A DNA stretch of 64,000 nt from Tetracentron sinense (Eukaryota; Streptophyta; Magnoliopsida; Trochodendrales; Trochodendraceae), in assembly GCA_015143295.1 (NCBI GenBank), contig CM026571.1, positions 7,149,501 to 7,213,500 on the forward strand. The letters run 5' to 3'. How positions within the stretch are numbered: the stretch's first letter is position 1; each line of letters begins with the position of its first letter. A program made the translations under genes and the position numbers. Below, piece after piece: positions 21,728 to 34,359 of this stretch. Under the pieces are notes generated by a model. The model ran no database searches. It had not been told where the DNA came from and saw nothing but the letters and a program-made list of their open reading frames with translations.

Positions 21728-23479
21728 TTGATTGGTACATGGAGACAAAACAAAATTGTTGCAACTTGCCATTTGAATCAGATTTGTGTCTGCCATTGCA
21801 ATTTTATCAGCAATCTTTTGTGGCTCCAGGAGAGAATAAGAAGACTACAGGGATAAGGGACTCGAATGAGGTTTTTTTTTTTTGTTTATTGGTCTCTGTA
21901 GGGCAATATAAACTTCATTATCAAACATCCCAATTCCCTATAAAATGTTACCGTAAAGTTTAATGTTTTTCATAGCCCCTATTACACATTCAGCAGGTTG
22001 TCCTAACTATTCACTCAAATACTCCACACACTGTTGGTCTTAGCTCCATTGCCCTACAGAAATAGGTTAGTGATCAAACAACTAACACTAGATTGGATTG
22101 TTATTGTAGCCCACTGATGAGATGGTCTCTGCCTGTATCACCCAACCTTTCAACATTAAGAAAGGAAAAGCAAGAAAAAGACTACGTCTAGACATGTTTC
22201 TCAACTGAAAGATACTTGAGGTTGTGTTATCACCATGCAGAACCCTTCTTTATTTGCAGTTAATTCCCTCTTGGCATTCTCTATCCTTCACTTGCGTCGC
22301 TTCTCTTTAAAATCTCAGGAGTCAGGACCTCAAATACCTCTCTCCCCTGGTTTGCATCGACCATCAAGCATTTTTTTCCCTCTTTTGGCTCTCAGAATCC
22401 CCATATTCAGCATTCTTCAATTGTGAAAAATTGCACTTGAGTCCCACTCTTCTTTCACATTATACTAATGCGCTGTCCAACCATTGTCTGAAATCTCTTT
22501 GAAGCCAGTGCCACTCTACCAGTTACTAGATTCTAGATTCAGAACTCTGATGCTGGATCCTTTTTTTTTAATGGGTAATATATATATAGTGGAAAAAGAA
22601 GTACAATAATGGGCTAGGGTCACAAGGGTGTGAACTGGAGCCCTAGAAACAGAAGAAACAGCAAAAGCGGAGAACAAAATGATGTTACAACAAGGAGAAA
22701 AAAAGGTGATGTTACAACAACAAGAAAATCTAGGCTGGATCAAACTTCTCCTGAATGGAGCCTAGAAGGAATGGGGGAAGACCCAGCTGAGTCCCACACA
22801 TGAGAGGAAATAGCTCCAAACCTTATGCGTGAAAGGGCTCGGGCTTGGTTCGGATGCGGGAACATGGCCTTGGAATGCATGAATGTGGAGAAGCTGCTGT
22901 AATAGATTTCTTCAAGATGTCGAAGAGAGCAAAAATTCTGATGGTGTATGTCTCCTTGTTTCATCTTCTTGCAGCACATTGGATTGGTAAATGAGGGTGC
23001 AAATTTATGTTTTTATAGTTAAGTTTAGGGTCCAACCAAAGATAAAGCATTATGTGATTCTGCTCGATAATGGGATGGTCATTCTTGAGTGCTTGTAAAA
23101 TCCATGGTGATTTCCAGATGGGGAAATTACACAGGAAAATTTAGTGAGTCAAATCCAGAAAACAGCCGGTTATTAAGAGCGGCGGCAAACGACTTGTGCC
23201 ATCGTGTAAGCAATGAATATTTTCTATTGTATCGAACACCAAATGATACAGACCAAAGGAGGAAAAACATTTGTCTATCCATAATATAAGTGCCCTTATC
23301 TCTCTATTAAACAATATTTTGAACAAGATTGTTTCTCCCTTGATGTTTTGATTGGAAGAGTGGAAAAAAGAATTGAATGGCATCAAGGTGGATTTCAACA
23401 CCTCCAGGGGAGTAAAACTCCAGCATCGTAGAGGTCATCGGTGCCCAGCATCTCTAAACCCAAGCAATGCTGTTTCAGT
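21728..23479. other. 3' intergenic region between convergent PYRD and DUF3527 genes
   Basis: Holds the PYRD 3' UTR and spacer DNA. At about 22555-22740 a T-rich head followed by GGGTAATATATATATAG resembles the poly(A)-proximal end of minus-oriented LINEs seen elsewhere in the window. No other gene was recognised. Confidence 0.4.
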
Positions 23480-26400
23480 TTACACTCGTGCCATAGGAGA
23501 AAATGGTGGATTGATTATGAAAGATGAGGGGATTTCTTCCATTTTCTTTGTAACTTTCCTTTTCTCTTCCTCTGTGACTGCTTCAATCAAGAATTTCACT
23601 TCCTCCTCAAGCAGCATCTTCAGTGTATTTGATTGCAACCTCTGCCGGTTCCTCTCTTGCTTAACAGCAGTGGAGACTTCCACACTACGCAAGATAGCAA
23701 CACATATCGAGAAAGCCTGTAATTTGGATAACCTAGCATGGAAATCAACTGAATACTGCCCCCCATCTATAACTGTTATGGTCAATGCCGGAATCTTCTC
23801 TTTTGATCCCTATGTACAGATCAGAAACAAATAACTTGTAAGAAACTAATCACGTTTATAAGAAAACATGAGCATCCAATTAGATACATTAAATATCGAA
23901 CTGTTTAGTAAGGAAACAAAAGTAAATGAACTTGAATCAGTTGCTATGTACTCAAGGGCGGAGCCAGGGGGCAGGAAGGGCAATGGCCCCTCCAAAATTT
24001 TGAAAATTTTTCTATATAATAGGTGTAATTTAAAATATATATATATATATCTAATTTTTGTGTATAGTGACTGTCCAAATTAGGATGTAATTTTTTATTA
24101 TGTGGGAAGTTTGGTCCCCTCAAAGTTTTGCAATTTTTTTTATATGTAAAATATAAAAATTAAAAAATATAGTAGATTTTATTTATATAATGGCTCGCCC
24201 AAAAGGGAGGGCCCTTGTTTTTCTTGTACTATTTCGTAATAATGATGCACGCGATCATTCTCTACAAAACCCATTAATTTTCTTGATACATATACTTTGG
24301 CCTCCAGCGAAAAATTTCTGGCTCTGCCCCTATATATATATACCTGAGAGGAAAATCTGCAGTATAATTATAATACAATGTAAAATGCCAGAACACGTGG
24401 TGCACATGCAGCGAGTCAGAACTCATCATTTGACTGACAGGCCTTCCTAAGAGATCTCCTGATCCAACCAGATGACCCTAACCAGATGAGCCATTGAATG
24501 TACCCTGGCATCCTATGAAAAGGAGGGGAAGAACACAATAGGCACGATACTGATCAGATGGTTATGATCATCCAGCTGGTTTTTTTTTTGCCTAGAAGAT
24601 CCCCTAGGGGGACCACCTTGTGATGTGTACCAACCCCTGCATGTGGACATGGTTTCTCAATATTTTCAGCAATTATCATTTACAGAACTACAACCATAGA
24701 TTTTCTTACGCCCATTAAAAATAAAACATACACCCTCCTGCATAGAGAAGTAGCTTACCTGAACAAAGAGTTCAAAAGGCCACTGATCCTCCATGAGTGG
24801 ATTATCTCCGACATGTTGAACAATGGGACTTCCAAAAACAACAAGGGGGCAAGTCATGTCCCAGCCACCACAATCACAGCCTCCACCTGATCTCCAGCGA
24901 TCCAGTAATGATGAAGTGCTGCCCCCTTCTTCTATACTAGGTAAACCATGGGTCCCAGTCGAGGTTACCACCTTCATGTTTGCCGAACTTATGCTGCCAA
25001 GGACGTTATCACTTCTCTGCTCTACCGTAGAGAAATCAGATAAGTTTGAATTTGCTTTATCACTAAGCTTACCCCCTTGCTTATCTTTCAAGGTTTCCCA
25101 CTTATCAAATGGAACTTGAATAACAATGGCTGCGATTTCAAGGTTTGGGTGCAAATCTGCTGGTGCCCAAGGGTAAGGAGCTGAAATATTGGAATTGCCA
25201 TTGCCAGAAGCATGTCTTGGTTGAAATTTGCGCTTCACTGGACTGGATACATCATTCGACTCGAAAGTGGGTACTGGGATCAAGCCTTCACCAGTAGTAC
25301 CATCGGGAGGTTCAATAGAGTTGGGTGACCAGTGAGAGCTTCCTTGGGCGTCGAAGCTCTTTCTTGCATGAGCAATATCGTACAACACAAATTCTGTCAC
25401 CATCGAGTTATCGAAAGCTCCACCATTATTCATTTCCGAACATAAGTAACAGGAAACTTGCATCTGTCCAACCATAGAGGATTCTCTGTGCCTCTCTCTC
25501 CCTCCCCATCCATTGCTATTACTCGGCATTCTACTGTTCATAGAGTGAAAGGTATAGACCCAATTGAAAGCATTATCCGCTTTCCAAGTCTTAGCCACAA
25601 GAACGTCTTCAGGGTCCAACGAGAACTCAAACAATGGCACCCCGTGTTTATATTCCAACTTAAGAAGGCCGTGCAGGTGAGCGGGAGATGAGGCCACAAT
25701 TGAACTTCGGTTGTCTTTCTTGACAAAGTGAGCACCAGATTCCGTGTTCTGCATTGTATTTGAGAAGTCGCGCAATAAAGATTGGCAAACTGTCCAGTTT
25801 CTACTTATGCTTGCCGACCCATTTGTTGTGACTTCACTAGGTTCTGCCACAGAGACCGACGGACTTCGCTGAGATTTGGACTTTGTGATTGGATGCAACA
25901 ACCTTCTGATAGGGCTGAACCGGGGCTTGGGCCTGGCTTTGGAGTCATTACTTTCTGTTTGACAAGCCAGATAGGGCATTCCCACCTTTGCCGATGAGGA
26001 CTTGCGCAAAGTGAGGACTGTATCTCTTTCCAAGAGGTCATTACCATCATTCAGAGGACTAATAGTCTGATAACATCTGAAACTCAGATCTTCCATTGAG
26101 CCTCTCACTGTAGTCTCAGCAGAGTGGTTGTCTCTGTTCTCTGAATCAAGACAGATATCGAACAAGCGATCTGGGGAGACATATCCAGCCCTAAGATAAT
26201 CTGGGGATGGAGGAAGACGGAAGGACAGTTCCAGGAAATCCTGAGAGCTTGATTCTATGTAGGGCTTGCTAGCAGATGTTGTATTTGGTTCTGTGCCTAA
26301 ATACATCACCGAGGATCTCTTCTGCTGCATAAGAGGGCCATCTTCATTTGACTGAGACGAGTCACTACTCCAGAAGGAAAAAGAAGTGTCATTGCTACCC

Positions 26401-26744
26401 GACAGTTCTATCTTTCTCCTTCCTTCGGCTGCTCCCAATTTATTCATTTTCCTTACTGCTTTCGAGCTTTGATATATGGAACCCCGCTTCAGCTTTTCAT
26501 TATCTTCTAGCCCAGCGGGTCCAGATGGCAAACTTTTACGGGAAGAATTAAGGAACTTACCAAAGCTAATCTCTGTGAAGTCTTCTTCATCCAGACTGCT
26601 AGATAGATAGCTACTACTCATGGGTTTTCCTCTTGCATCTCTCTCTTCAACTTCCAAATCGTGGCGATGTGAAGGGCGACCTATTTTAGGATTCCAACCT
26701 ACTCTTATATACTTTTCAAATTCCAATTCTGTATCAAGCCCCAT
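23480..26744 (-). CDS. DUF3527 domain protein
   Basis: Two coding exons, 26744-24759 and 23809-23480, give about 771 residues. The start MGLDTELEFEKYIRVGWNP is the only good Met at the 5' end of the long frame. The N-terminal half is Ser-rich and probably disordered. From about residue 350 the plant DUF3527 region is visible (AHLHGLLKLEYKHGVPLFEF, WVYTFHSM, EFVLYDIAHARKSF), then a Cys/Gly-rich GGCDCGGWDMTCPLVVF and the conserved end ALTITVIDGGQYSVDFHARL followed by LQAFSICVAIL. The tail has a charged coiled-coil-like segment (LLEEEVKFLIEAVTEEEKRK). Function of this plant-specific family is not established. The 0.95-kb intron contains a MITE. Convergent with PYRD. Confidence 0.9.
23954..24331. 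mobile_element. MITE-like element in the DUF3527 intron
   Basis: The left end GGGCGGAGCCAGGGGG and the right end TCTGGCTCTGCCCC are imperfect inverted repeats about 375 bp apart, with an AT-rich interior. An element with the same GGGCGGAGCCA start is at 57799-58434. The superfamily is not determined because no clear target duplication is seen. Confidence 0.6.
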
Positions 26745-28430
26745 TTATAGATACAGGGAACTGCGACAAATAAAAACGAACAGATCATGTTTCTGAAGAA
26801 GCAACATTCTAACTATCTACTGAGATTTCAACAGCACCCAGTACCCAAAAATGAAATACTAATTCAGAATTGTTCACCAAAAAAAATTGCAATCAGGAAT
26901 TTGGGGTACATTTTTTGGAAAAGCCAAGATGAAAACTGTTCGTTGTGTCCTCTTCATGGATGTTTCAAATAATTGACTGCTACATTAGCTAGAAGTATAA
27001 ATGCAGGTTTACAAGGAGATGCGTAGAAATTAGAAAGACAGGTATTCATGGATTTTCTCCAGTAGAAAGTTGAAAGATCACCTAATGTGTTACACCAATT
27101 AAGAAGTATTCCATGCCCTAAATCAATATGTCAATTTAGTCACCTTATCATCAAGTGGAAAATGTGATTACCATATAAAGCAATCAAAATTTGATGCCCG
27201 TGGACACAGACAGCTACATTCTACAATTATATGTATGTATACAACTCCACATGATCAGAAGTGAATTCTTGAATGCATAATCCAGTCATATCTCTTTTTC
27301 CTATACCTAATTTGATTCAAGTATGAGCATTGATACCCAAGTCCTTTGGTGCATCAGAGTACACAACAGCTTTCAGAAGAGATTCTAGCCATATGGGTAG
27401 TATACTATGGGCTAAATGGCTAATGACTTCCCAGCACAAAAGAATAACCCAACTGTAAAAGAGAATTCCCAATATGTTCCATACAACCTATAGAACAAAA
27501 ATGTTTCTCTAATCCTTAGTGAGCTCTGACCTGCTTAAAAACCCTAATGAATCCCTCATAGAGGTCCAAGATAAGAGCAAACAACAAATCACAGAGGACA
27601 TACAATAACAAATCTTGGAGTAAACTCCCACTAAGAAATATATACTGCAATTCAGTTGCAAAACTAACGATACAAACATGGAAAATGAGAACCTCTTTGT
27701 TCAGATCAGAGAATCAAACTAAAAATGTCAAAACCCAAAGATATGCTCTACTTCAACAATTTTAAGCTTACAAATAACCAAACTTAAAAATGCATAATTC
27801 CAAAATGTGAGACCAGACATCAAAAACCAGATCTTGATCCCACAAAACTGATAACCCAGATCCCAAAATTAAACTTTTTTATCTTCTTGAACTCCCCAAA
27901 AAAGATACTGACATTACAACAAAATAAAAGTTGTAAACCAAAACATCATCATTTTCACTTGCATACCAATCCAACAAACAAAAATTCTAATAAATAAATA
28001 AAAATGTCCACACCAGATCTCATAGAATTGAATTCAAATACAAAAAATCCCAAGAAACTGTTATTCGAAGTAATCATCTATTCCCATCCTTTTAAGCTTA
28101 AAACTCTCCAAAAAAATAAAACTCAATTTCCGTTTAGGGCTACAGGAGAAACCCAGACCCCATCTCAAAACACTCATCTGTACCCCAAAAAAGCTGCTCA
28201 AAATTCTCAAAGAATCAAAAAGTAACGAAACAAAACCAGAACAAGAACTGCAAGTCTGCAAAGCATAATACAAGAAAAGTGTTTTAGAGAGAGAGAGATA
28301 GCATGCCTGAGAAAGAGAGAGAGAGAGAGAGGGTTGTGGGGTCTCTCACACGAGGAGGGAGAGACATAGAACTGCTTTGCTTCTGGCCATGTCCGCTGGA
28401 AAAAAGCCACTCTCTAACTCAATGATACGT
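26745..28430 (-). promoter_or_regulatory. 5' leader (probable UTR intron) and promoter of the DUF3527 gene
   Basis: This AT-rich stretch has no other coding sequence. Near its upstream end are (GA)n runs at 28286-28298 and 28310-28331, which read as (CT)n in the gene's direction, typical of plant 5' UTRs close to the transcription start. A transcription start near 28.4 kb followed by a leader intron is inferred, not shown. Confidence 0.4.
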
Positions 28431-28575
28431 TCTCTCTTTTATTTTTGGCTTCAGGGAATCACTGATTTCTTATTTGTTAATCAAATCATTGCTCCAATTA
28501 TTATAACATTAAATTCAGATTTATAATAAATTACAGATCTGAAATCTATAGTACATGAGAAATGCTAGGCCTAAT

Positions 28576-28703
28576 CTCGGTCAAACTCTACTTTCATTCT
28601 CTACCAATCACTGGTTCATTCTTGATAAGAGAGAGTGCTTTAACCACCGTGATTTGAAAATGGATAGGTAATTGGTGAAGGCTGAGAGTAGAGTTTGACC
28701 GAG
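28576..28703. mobile_element. Small foldback MITE upstream of the DUF3527 gene
   Basis: A perfect 17-bp inverted repeat, CTCGGTCAAACTCTACT at 28576-28592 and its complement at 28687-28703, with looser pairing inside (CTACCAATCA opposite GGTAATTGGT). Confidence 0.7.
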
Positions 28704-28819
28704 AGTAGGGAAAGCACGCCTTATAGTACATACAACTTACCCCTAAAAATTAGGTTAATCTCCATACTTTGTAAAGATTCGGACTTTACTCTTTATAAAG
28801 GAATCTTTTTTTTTTTTTT

Positions 28820-28960
28820 TTCTTTCTTTGGTTTTGTCATTATTTATTTAGGTTAGGAGTTCTGTTAGCACACATGGAATCGCCACCGAAACTCGAAACC
28901 GAGTCTTCCGCCCTCAAAGGGGATACATGGTACCACTGGAGCAAACCAGGGGATGTGTAA
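28820..28960 (-). mobile_element. SINE-like element, copy A
   Basis: On the minus strand it shows an A-box-like TTTGCTCCAGTGGTACC and a B-box-like GGTTTCGAGTTTC at tRNA-like spacing, with a T-rich (poly-A) end at the low-coordinate side. A related copy lies at 30330-30480. Confidence 0.5.
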
Positions 28961-29164
28961 GAAATTGTTCTTTTCAATTGACTAAAATATCCACCATAAT
29001 TGCAAATTCTCCATCATCCAAAATCTAGTCTAACTTCTTAAATTATAATTCTTATCCAACTTATGAATCACTCGGGAATTACATAACTATGTCAACTTAG
29101 AATTAAGTTGATTACACCTGCCCCTCTAGCTCAAATAGTGAGGTATGCTCACTGTGACTCTCAT

Positions 29165-29332
29165 AGGAGTTGGGATGGGCAACAGCGCTTGCTGTTGCCC
29201 ATATGTGTCTTGCAAAATGGGCCCCATATCCATCATTTGGTGATCCCCATGTGAATAATAAGTGACCCCCATTTTATAAGACATATATGAGCAACAGCGC
29301 AACAGCAAGTGCTGTTGCCCATCCGAACTCCT
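29165..29332. mobile_element. Foldback element with nested small palindromes (168 bp)
   Basis: Outer arms AGGAGTTGGGATGGGC and GCCCATCCGAACTCCT continue inward; about 32 of the first 34 bases pair. Each arm also contains its own small palindrome (CAACAGCGCTTGCTGTTG and CAACAGCAAGTGCTGTTG), so the element could fold into more than one hairpin. Confidence 0.75.
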
Positions 29333-29718
29333 CTCACAGATAGTTTGGAATCAAGTTAGGAGGTCTACTAATCAATTTAGTACCCACTAACAATCAATTT
29401 AGTACTAATTAACCTTAACTACTAGCAGTAAACAAATAATGTCTTCGACTAGAAAAAAGCTGATTCAAGCATATTTTTAGCCTCGATCTGCTAATGCTTA
29501 TGCCCACAGACTAGCTTCCTTTGGCTCCTCTCTTAGAGGCTCAGGTGTTTTTCAATTAAAGTAGTTGCAATCATGGGGTTGCAGGAGGATTTTGGCCCAG
29601 CGTGAGGGTTCCCGTGGTTGGATTGTTTTGTTTCTGTTTTGGTTTGCAATCATTAAAAAAAAAAAAAAACCATCTTTTTAAGCATGACTACAACGCCAAA
29701 TATGTTAAATTATTATGA

Positions 29719-29993
29719 CTAGCGGGTGGCACGTGCGATGTGCGTGAGAATGAGGAGAAGGAGCTAACCGCAGTTGAGTTAAAAGGACACGTGTTAACCC
29801 GCAAATGCGATTGAACTCTTCCCGAATTCAATTGCGATTGACTGTGTTTCTATTCTTTAAATAGATAGATGAGCAATGAGTAGTTTGAGAATTAAAGTAA
29901 AATAATAAATCAAAGTTTAGTTTTATATAAGGGTAATTTGGAAAATTCAGAAAAAACAGGCTATGCCTGCTTCTGGCATTATAATAGTAAAGA
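29719..29993 (-). mobile_element. Non-autonomous Helitron, copy 2 (275 bp)
   Basis: Same ends as copy 1: CTAGCGGGTGGCACGTGCGA at the low end and CATTATAATAGTAAAGA at the high end, with A and T outside. The subterminal hairpin is partly mutated. The interior matches the TTAACC...GCGATTGAACTC core of copies 1 and 3. Confidence 0.85.
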
Positions 29994-30974
29994 TAATAAG
30001 ATCATTTTCACCAAAAACCATTTATGGTTTTTTTTTTTTGGTAACTTTGTCACTAGGCTCAAACAAAATGTGAGATACTGTTTTTAGAATTTCCAACACA
30101 ACAAATTCCCAAGCAAAATTGGGTGATAAATATTTTCTTTATTTTTCTTTATTCTCATAACAATAAATGACAAAGATCTTGAAGTAGAAATAATTCCCTA
30201 TTTTTTATCACACACTTTTACATTTTTATTTAATTTGGTAATTGGTGAATGAAATGGGTTAATAAGATTGAACAATGAGGCAAGAAGTAACCATCTATAA
30301 GCAAAATATTGAACCGTCTTCTCTTTTTTGGGGAGGGTAATCATTTATTTAAGTTAGTAAGTTATAGAGAGTTAGCTTAGTACAAATGTGGGTCTCAACC
30401 GCCATAATCCTAAACTCAAACCCAAGTCCTCCCTCAAATAAGAGATACGACCAATCCCAGGAGCAAATTAGGAGGCATGCATTGACCCATGTTCAATAGT
30501 TAGACTCTGAGAGATTTTAAAATAGAAGATCAAAAAAATGAAATGTCCCAGGCCTCGACAAAGGAACTCAAATTTCCTAACAAGTAGCATGGCAAAGTAC
30601 AAAGTGTCAAGTTTGATAAGTCTCAACAAATAAAGGGGCCCTTATAGTTCAAAAGATTTCAAAATAGAAGCTCAACAGATTTCATTTAAAAAAAATTGAA
30701 ATCTCATTATGGTAAGAATTAATTGCTAAAAACTTTGACAAAGTGACTCAAATTTCTTAACAACTACTTATGACAAAGTGCAAACTACCAAACTATATAA
30801 ATCTAAGCAAAAGAATGGACCTTTAAAGTAATTTTTTTTAGGGATTATAGAGGTAATCTAAACACACACACACGATCAATTAAATAAATAAAAAATTTGC
30901 TCATGAGAATATTACGCTAAGTATGTCTTGGATTTTATCTCGAACTCCATTAACAAGGTTTCAGTTATATATTA
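29994..30974. other. AT-rich intergenic DNA with a SINE-like copy B
   Basis: At about 30330-30480 (minus strand) there is an A-box-like TTTGCTCCTGGGATTGG and a B-box-like TTGGGTTTGAGTTTAGG, related to copy A near 28.9 kb. The rest is AT-rich without genes. Confidence 0.4.
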
Positions 30975-31289
30975 CTAGCGGGTGGCAAGTGCGATGCACG
31001 TGAGAGCGAGGGGAAGGAGTTAACCACAGTTAATAAGAATTAAAAGGGGCACGTGTTAACCCACGAATGTGATTGAACTCTCCCCGAGGTCAATCGCGAT
31101 TGGCTGTGATTATAAATAAATAGATGGTAAGGGATAGTTTAGGAATTAAAGTAAAACATTAAATCAAAGGCAAGGGTAGTTTGGGAATTAAAGTAAAACA
31201 TTAAATAAATGTTTTATTTTTATATAAGGGTAATTTGGAAATTTCAAAAAAATCATCTACGCATGCCCCTCGCATTATAATAGTAAAGA
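30975..31289 (-). mobile_element. Non-autonomous Helitron, copy 3 (315 bp)
   Basis: CTAGCGGGTGGCAAGTGCGA opens the low end, with the hairpin GTGCGATGCAC intact as a shorter stem. CATTATAATAGTAAAGA closes the high end. Flanks are A and T. A 46-base internal stretch around AAATCAAAG/GGAATTAAAGTAAAAC is repeated, which explains the extra length over copy 2. Confidence 0.87.
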
Positions 31290-31829
31290 TATAGTAATAT
31301 ATCTATCTCTTCTACCAAAAAAGAGAAAAAGTTATATAGTAATACTCTACAGTCTTCACTATATGTACTCAAATGGCATTGCACCCATATACAAGGTCAG
31401 TTTAGTAAATCTAGGGATACATTGGCTTTATCAAATTATCCTTCAATACAGGGAGAATTTGGTAATTTGAGTGCGTATGAGTAGAGAGAGGGGTCGTGGT
31501 CCCACATGGGGACCGTTTGAGAACATCGATACTGCTTTTGGTGAGGTGAAATGAAAAAACTAAAAAGGGAAGCTTTGGTGGGCCATCCCCGACACCCGTA
31601 CATCACATCCCTGTTCCCTACAACCAAAGTAATGAAACCTCTCCCTCCAGTCCTCTTCAACCTTAACTACTGGTTCTTTTTAGCCTATTCCGTTCGAGTC
31701 TGGATCCATTGTAGAAGCCTCCACAAGATATTTTTTTTTTATAGAATTGAGGAGACAACGCCGCGCATTCCCAATGCGTCGTGTATCCGTATCCCCAATG
31801 CTTTACTGAGGACATTTTTGGTAGGGTTA

Positions 31830-32430
31830 CACTCAATCCAATCTAGCTTGACGGCTCGACTCAGCTCAGCTCATTTGAGCCAAGCTTAAGCTAGCATTTT
31901 AGGCTTGAACGGATCAAGTCAAGCTTTTATTTGAATTCCAATGTTTAAACAAGTCAAGTTCAAGCCAAACCCTGTTTGATTCAGCTCGGCTCGAAGTTCG
32001 GCTCGTTTAAGGCACGGTTTGGCTTGAGCTCGACTCGGTTCGAAATATATATATATAATATTTATTAGTAATATTATATTAATAAAAAAAGTTAAGAGGT
32101 TAAGCTGGAAATTTAATGTAACTCTCTATTCTTTGGACCGAAGGATTACTCCAAAATCTTATTTTGGTTTATGAATGTATTAATTCTCTACAATTGCTCG
32201 TATTATAATTTATTAATAAATATTTTAATTAAAATTATGTAAAAATTAAACAAATAATTCTGTAAATCAAGCTTAAGCCAACTCGAGCTCGAGCTCGAGC
32301 TCGATCTCGATTATGCTTTTTTAAGCCAAGCTCAAGCCTAAACATTTGAGCTCGAATCAAGCTCAAGTTGAGCTCAAGCATGTTCAATCCAAGCTCAAAC
32401 AAGGCTAAGCTCGGCTCAAATATACCCCCA
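31830..32430. repeat. Repeat of GCTCGAG/CAAGCTCA-type words around an AT-rich core
   Basis: Variants of AGCTCGGCTCGA and its complement fill both flanks of an AT-rich centre, in roughly inverted arrangement, with a pure (AGCTCG)n run at about 32282-32306. A similar repeat lies at 56720-57005. Probably a non-autonomous transposon; exact ends are unclear. Confidence 0.5.
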
Positions 32431-32439
32431 ATTTTTGGC

Positions 32440-34355
32440 AAAATATTAAGAGTCGTGCTAATTCTACTTTCAACATTCACTACATTCAGTCAAAAACAAA
32501 CACCTTTCCTTGTTTTCAATGAATAACTATTACATATTCATGCTTTAACAAGTGTGGTTTATTTTGGCTAAGAATAGGGAATATATGAGAGTAGGGCTAG
32601 CACGACTCAAATACTAAATGAGACGGAAATACTTTGTATTTTTTTGATAATACAGTGAGGCATGATTAAAACTCCGGATCTTTGAATAAAGGGTCCATTT
32701 TTTCTATGATATTTGAATGAAAGGTCCACTTTTTCAAATTTATGATAGGGATTTGGATGTGAGACCAAGTGTCTCAAATGCCTCTCTTTTTATAATAATA
32801 TATATATTTTAAATTTTTTTCTTTTAAAAAATACAATGAAGATTTAAAAAAAAATAACTCTACTCATAGATATGCAAGAGTTTAATTATGAGGCAAAGCT
32901 CTGCTTCAATGTTTTGAGTGGAGCTCTTTTGTTTTTAAATCTAGATGGTAGCAATCTTGTAAATTGTAATTATTAAGAGTAGTGACAATTTTACTAAGAT
33001 TCTTCTTTTTATAAAATACAATATTGCATTGAATCTATACATAAAGGGAGTTCCGTCCAAGCTTTTTGAAGCAAAGTTGTTTTTGTTATTACTATTATTT
33101 AGTTAAAAAGCTGCATAATAAGTTTCATTCCTCTCTACAAGTCTACTAAAACAAACAATGCATTTTTCTTGTCCCCCTTGTGTGAAATTGATGCATGATG
33201 TTTCACCATCAACTATGGTTTGCGAGTGAATTGCGTGCATAGAATAGACTAATCCTTCATTGTCAGGGTTGGGATACTCTCTCTTACAAAAAAAGTTATC
33301 ATTTTTTTTGTATTTTTCTTAAAAGAAACGACTCATTGTTTTTATCTATTTTGGCAATATTTTACGTTTTAAAGCATTTTTTCAAAGCAGGATCATTTTA
33401 TGTAAAATGAAAATTATAATTTATTCTACTATGAAAATTAAATTGATTTTTTTATTATTGAAATATTGTAATGAAATTACATCTTTGTAAAAAGAAAATC
33501 AACTTTCATTGTAAATTAAGATTAAACTTTTGAATCATTGGATTGTTGCAACCTAATTGATTCTTATGAAAATCGAATATTTCCGTCAAAAGTCAAATCA
33601 GTATAACAATTCAGTTTTATTGCAATAATTTGATTTTCATTGTAGCGTTTTGATAATTCCATTTCCCAATAAAAAAGCCAAAAAAATTGCTCTAGAATTA
33701 CAAAATATCTCAAATATATTAAAATAAAAAACACAAAGATAGGGGTTAAACATAAATATTAATTTTAAACCATGAAAGTGACAAAAAAATCCTATTTGTT
33801 AGGTAGGATGAATGTCCTAGCTTTTATGCTCATCTCTAACATGGGTATAGTGAAATTTTTTTTAATTTTATTTGAAAGATGGGTATTCAAGTCATTTCGT
33901 CGCCCATCCGTGGGTAAGGAACCTCTCTGTCCTAAAGTAGGGTAAGTGGACCCATATGTCACCATTGAAAAAGAGATTTTCTTATAAATGCTATATATTA
34001 GCCCTAATATTTTAGGTCCTACTGTATTTTAAAAAATAAATAACTGGCCTTCACTAGTAAGAGGAGTGCAAAGTACCTTTAAAAAAACAAAAAAAAACCT
34101 TCCGAAAAAAGAGGAGTGCTAAGAAATTGAATTTTGAAAGGAAGTACCTGGTAATTGGTATACAACTATACAAGTATGAATTTTAATGCAATTATAAAGA
34201 GAGTAGTGGTGGGATCCAATCCGGTGTTGTCTTACAAAAGTGCCATTCCTCACTACTAACAACTTTTCGAGGATTAACTATAATAACAACATAAATAAAA
34301 TGTAATTATTATTATTATTATTTTGGTCAATGACATTTTTTATCTAAGATCGAAT
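32440..34355. other. AT-rich intergenic DNA
   Basis: No gene or well-bounded element recognised; low-complexity A/T stretches predominate. Confidence 0.6.
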
Positions 34356-34359
34356 CGTT

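Noticed and set aside
24823..26551. Plus-strand open frames across the DUF3527 gene
   Set aside because: Antisense shadows of a conserved minus-strand coding sequence.
28286..28331. (GA)n runs as a tandem regulatory array of special interest
   Set aside because: Ordinary microsatellite of plant 5' UTRs.
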